NCBI GenBank assembly: GCA_030426295.1
Contig: JAUHYY010000041.1
Location: forward strand, 1 to 8,761
Length of the DNA: 8,761 bases
Reading direction: 5' to 3'
Source of the DNA: a bacterium
GTDB taxonomy: Bacteria; Patescibacteriota; Gracilibacteria; UBA1369; GCA-2718715
A model generated the notes under the pieces. The model did no database searches and was not told the DNA's origin. It saw nothing but the letters and a program-made list of their open reading frames with translations. The translations under genes were made by a program, and so were the position numbers. Of this stretch, positions 7,175-8,761 are shown one piece after another; the first letter of the stretch is position 1; each line of letters begins with the position of its first letter.

Positions 7175-7207
7175 TTGATAGATAATGGATAATGGTTAAT
7201 AGAATAG

Positions 7208-7236
7208 AAAAAGCCCTGAAGATTCAGGGCTTTTTT
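7208..7236. terminator. Bidirectional intrinsic terminator between rplT and the PPIase gene
   Basis: GCCCTGA (7213-7219) and TCAGGGC (7224-7230) form a perfect 7-bp stem with the loop AGAT, flanked by five A on the left and six T on the right. The stem can extend through A-U pairs, and each strand reads as a GC-rich hairpin followed by a U-run. The rplT gene arrives from the left and the isomerase gene from the right, so one hairpin can end both converging transcripts. Confidence 0.92.
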
Positions 7237-7258
7237 AGTGTTTGGTTTGTTTTGTTGA

Positions 7259-7822
7259 TTATTCAACAGTAATTGTCTCTATTAGGATTTCTTCAGTTGG
7301 CCTATCGAATCCGTCTGTTTCTGTTGTTGCGATTGTCTCGATTACTTCTTCGCCTTCTGTAACTTTACCGAAGATAGAGTGTTTACCATCTAAGAAAGGG
7401 GTTCCTTCTTTGGCGTGAACGATGAAGAATTGGCTTCCGTTAGTGTTTGGCCCAGCGTTTGCCATTGAAAGGGTTCCATAGCTGTGAGTTAGTTCGTCGT
7501 CGAATTCATCTTGGAACTTTGTTCCTGGTCCTTTGTATGAGTGACCTCCAGTACCGTTTTGGTTTTCAAAATCACCTGTTTGAATCATGAAGTCTTCGAT
7601 AACTCTGTGGAAAGGCGTTCCGTCGTACTTACCTGCTTTGGCAAGCTCTACGAAGTTCTTTACTGTTTCTGGAGCACTCTTTGGGTAGAGCTCAACAGTC
7701 ATGGCCCCTTCTGTTGTTTGTATTACTGCTTTTGTAGTTGTTGTGTTCATGTTGCAACCTGTTATTACTATTACTAAAAGAATTACTACTATTACTAGTG
7801 GGATTTGTAAGATGGATCTCAT
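7259..7822 (-). CDS. Cyclophilin-type peptidyl-prolyl isomerase, lipoprotein
   Basis: This 187-residue protein isomerises Xaa-Pro bonds and is predicted to act outside the cytoplasmic membrane. The N-terminus has one Arg, a long hydrophobic stretch (about 7-20) and the lipobox ITGC, so Cys23 should be lipidated. A short Thr/Asn linker leads to one cyclophilin domain. Visible motifs are FHRVIEDFMIQTGD (catalytic Arg73, Phe78, Gln81), MANAGPNTNGSQFFI (120-134) and FLDGKHSIFG (143-152). The position of human cyclophilin A Trp121 is Phe143, as in many bacterial members, and His148 matches His126. The gene converges on rplT and diverges from holB by 41 bases. The start has no Shine-Dalgarno; a TATAAC box lies 11 bases upstream. 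It is likely a folding helper for exported proteins, which would include lipoproteins, but that link is inference. Confidence 0.95.
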   Translation of the reverse strand: MRSILQIPLVIVVILLVIVITGCNMNTTTTKAVIQTTEGAMTVELYPKSAPETVKNFVELAKAGKYDGTPFHRVIEDFMIQTGDFENQNGTGGHSYKGPGTKFQDEFDDELTHSYGTLSMANAGPNTNGSQFFIVHAKEGTPFLDGKHSIFGKVTEGEEVIETIATTETDGFDRPTEEILIETITVE

Positions 7823-7833
7823 TAAAGAAATTG

Positions 7834-7841
7834 GTTATAAT
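7834..7841. promoter_or_regulatory. Overlapping divergent -10 boxes of the PPIase gene and holB
   Basis: The 8 bases GTTATAAT contain TATAAT on the plus strand (7836-7841), 22 bases before the holB ATG. On the minus strand the same bases contain TATAAC (7839-7834), 11 bases before the isomerase ATG. The minus-strand box has a partial -35, TTGTAT, 18 bp upstream; the plus-strand box has no clear -35. The intergenic region is only 41 bp, so the two promoters must overlap if both exist. Confidence 0.45.
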
Positions 7842-7863
7842 TCACTTCCACTAATTTATACAA

Positions 7864-8761
7864 ATGAGCGACCAACTTCAATATGACTGGAAAATATTTG
7901 GTCAGGAAAAACTGCTTTTGTTGCTTGAGAAAGAACTAGAATCTGAGGGGTTTCCGCATGCTCTGCTGCTTGCTGGGCCTGATAAGATAGGTAAGTTTTC
8001 GATTCTAAAAAGGCTTGCACAAATATTACAATGTGAGGGGGATAATCTAGATGAAGCTAAAACCTCTAGAGCAATTTCTGAAGGTACGCATCTAGATACT
8101 TTTTTGATTGAAGATGATGGGCAGAAAATAAAAATTGAAACGATCCGTAAACTAAAAGAAAATTTAAACCTTAGTACTCAAAGTAATTGGAAGATTGTTG
8201 TAATACAAAATGCTGAGAGGATGACTATTCCTGCTGCTAATTCTTTGCTTAAGATACTTGAAGAACCTCCTGAGAGAGTGCTCTTTTTGATGAGTACTTC
8301 TGATGAAACGAAGTTGCTTGATACTGTGGTTTCTAGGTGTAGGGTTAATAGAGCGAGCTGCTGCGATACTACTGATATGTATAAGCACTTGCAGGAGCAT
8401 TATAATGGGCTTGATGAGTACTATTTGAAGCGAGCCACTGAGTTTTCTGCTGGTCATATTGGTAAGGCTATGGACCTTATTGAAGACAACGATTTGTTTG
8501 AGGCTTATAATGCTTGGTTTCAGGAGTTAAGTTATTTTTATAAGGATGGTGCTGTTGACGAACTGATTGAATATGCAGAAAAGGTATCTAAACTTGATAA
8601 AATAATGCTCAATGAATTCTTTTGGCTGTTTATGAACTTTGCTAGATATAATATGTTATCAACTAATTCTGAGGCTGAAAGATTGAAGTTTGCCTCGATA
8701 GCAAATTTGGCGCAAAAAGTTTATGAAATGATTAATCAAAACATTAATAAGCGGCTATCTC
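7864..8761 (+). CDS. holB: DNA polymerase III delta' subunit (3' end beyond window)
   Basis: Delta' is the fixed subunit of the clamp loader that, with delta and tau/gamma, places the sliding clamp on primed DNA. The frame opens with ATG at 7864 and runs 299 codons to the right edge without a stop. Family features are HALLLAGPDKIGK at 32-44 (a degenerate P-loop, with Phe45 where Ser/Thr would bind nucleotide), IKIETIRKLKENL, KIVVIQNAERM, the hallmark NSLLKILEEPP at 126-136, and VVSRC with Ser157-Arg158-Cys159, the SRC arginine-finger motif. The four-cysteine zinc module normally found after the P-loop is absent; only Cys57 remains. The C-terminal part is weakly conserved, as usual. It could in principle be a short DnaX-like protein, but the degenerate P-loop and missing zinc site argue for delta'. 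Confidence 0.9.
   Translation, partial: MSDQLQYDWKIFGQEKLLLLLEKELESEGFPHALLLAGPDKIGKFSILKRLAQILQCEGDNLDEAKTSRAISEGTHLDTFLIEDDGQKIKIETIRKLKENLNLSTQSNWKIVVIQNAERMTIPAANSLLKILEEPPERVLFLMSTSDETKLLDTVVSRCRVNRASCCDTTDMYKHLQEHYNGLDEYYLKRATEFSAGHIGKAMDLIEDNDLFEAYNAWFQELSYFYKDGAVDELIEYAEKVSKLDKIMLNEFFWLFMNFARYNMLSTNSEAERLKFASIANLAQKVYEMINQNINKRLS

Noticed and set aside
7178..7200. Near-tandem GATAATG units after rplT
   Set aside because: Only two short, imperfect copies in a low-complexity A/T stretch; chance is sufficient.
8164..8457. A 97-residue minus-strand open frame
   Set aside because: It is antisense to the conserved core of holB and has no recognisable composition or motif.
1..8761. Recoding of TGA as glycine (genetic code 25)
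   Set aside because: All recognised genes are full length with no in-frame TGA, which would be frequent if TGA were a glycine codon.

Overview
The window is a compact, A+T-rich bacterial chromosome segment (roughly 40% G+C by eye) with eleven protein-coding genes, two of them cut by the window ends. I see no RNA genes, insertion sequences or CRISPR arrays, and no gene-free stretch longer than about 135 bases. Several things recall Candidate Phyla Radiation (Patescibacteria) genomes, perhaps a metabolically richer lineage such as Peregrinibacteria: the lack of Shine-Dalgarno sequences, very short intergenic distances, short and divergent housekeeping proteins, and a delta' subunit without its zinc module. 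That placement is a low-confidence inference, because there is no rRNA to test it. The standard genetic code fits: all recognised genes read through without in-frame TGA.

Layout. (1) Positions 1-3194, minus strand: two tandem genes, separated by 2 bases, for large secreted lipoproteins of unknown function. They are divergent paralogues of each other; the second runs off the left edge. (2) Positions 3195-3327: a divergent intergenic region with a 6+6 bp dyad and promoter-like boxes. (3) Positions 3328-5964, plus strand: a tight operon pdxS-pdxT-folE-recR. PdxS and PdxT form the glutamine-dependent pyridoxal 5'-phosphate synthase, FolE opens the folate/pterin (or 7-deazaguanine) route from GTP, and RecR serves RecFOR recombination repair. 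(4) Positions 6009-7236, plus strand: a near-consensus sigma70-type promoter, then infC-rpmI-rplT (IF3, L35, L20), closed by a strong intrinsic terminator. The infC reading frame needs a non-ATG start. (5) Positions 7259-7822, minus strand: a membrane-anchored cyclophilin-type peptidyl-prolyl isomerase lipoprotein that shares the terminator with rplT. (6) Positions 7864-8761, plus strand: the DNA polymerase III delta' subunit (holB), cut by the right edge and divergent from the isomerase across 41 bases.

Most of the window is ordinary housekeeping. The least explained part is the paralogous lipoprotein pair: two exported proteins sharing an ungapped cysteine-bounded block, with no recognisable family. 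Other points worth a second look are genome-style signals: SD-free starts, a possible leaderless start, overlapping divergent promoters, the non-canonical infC start, and a sharp leucine codon shift at the translation operon.
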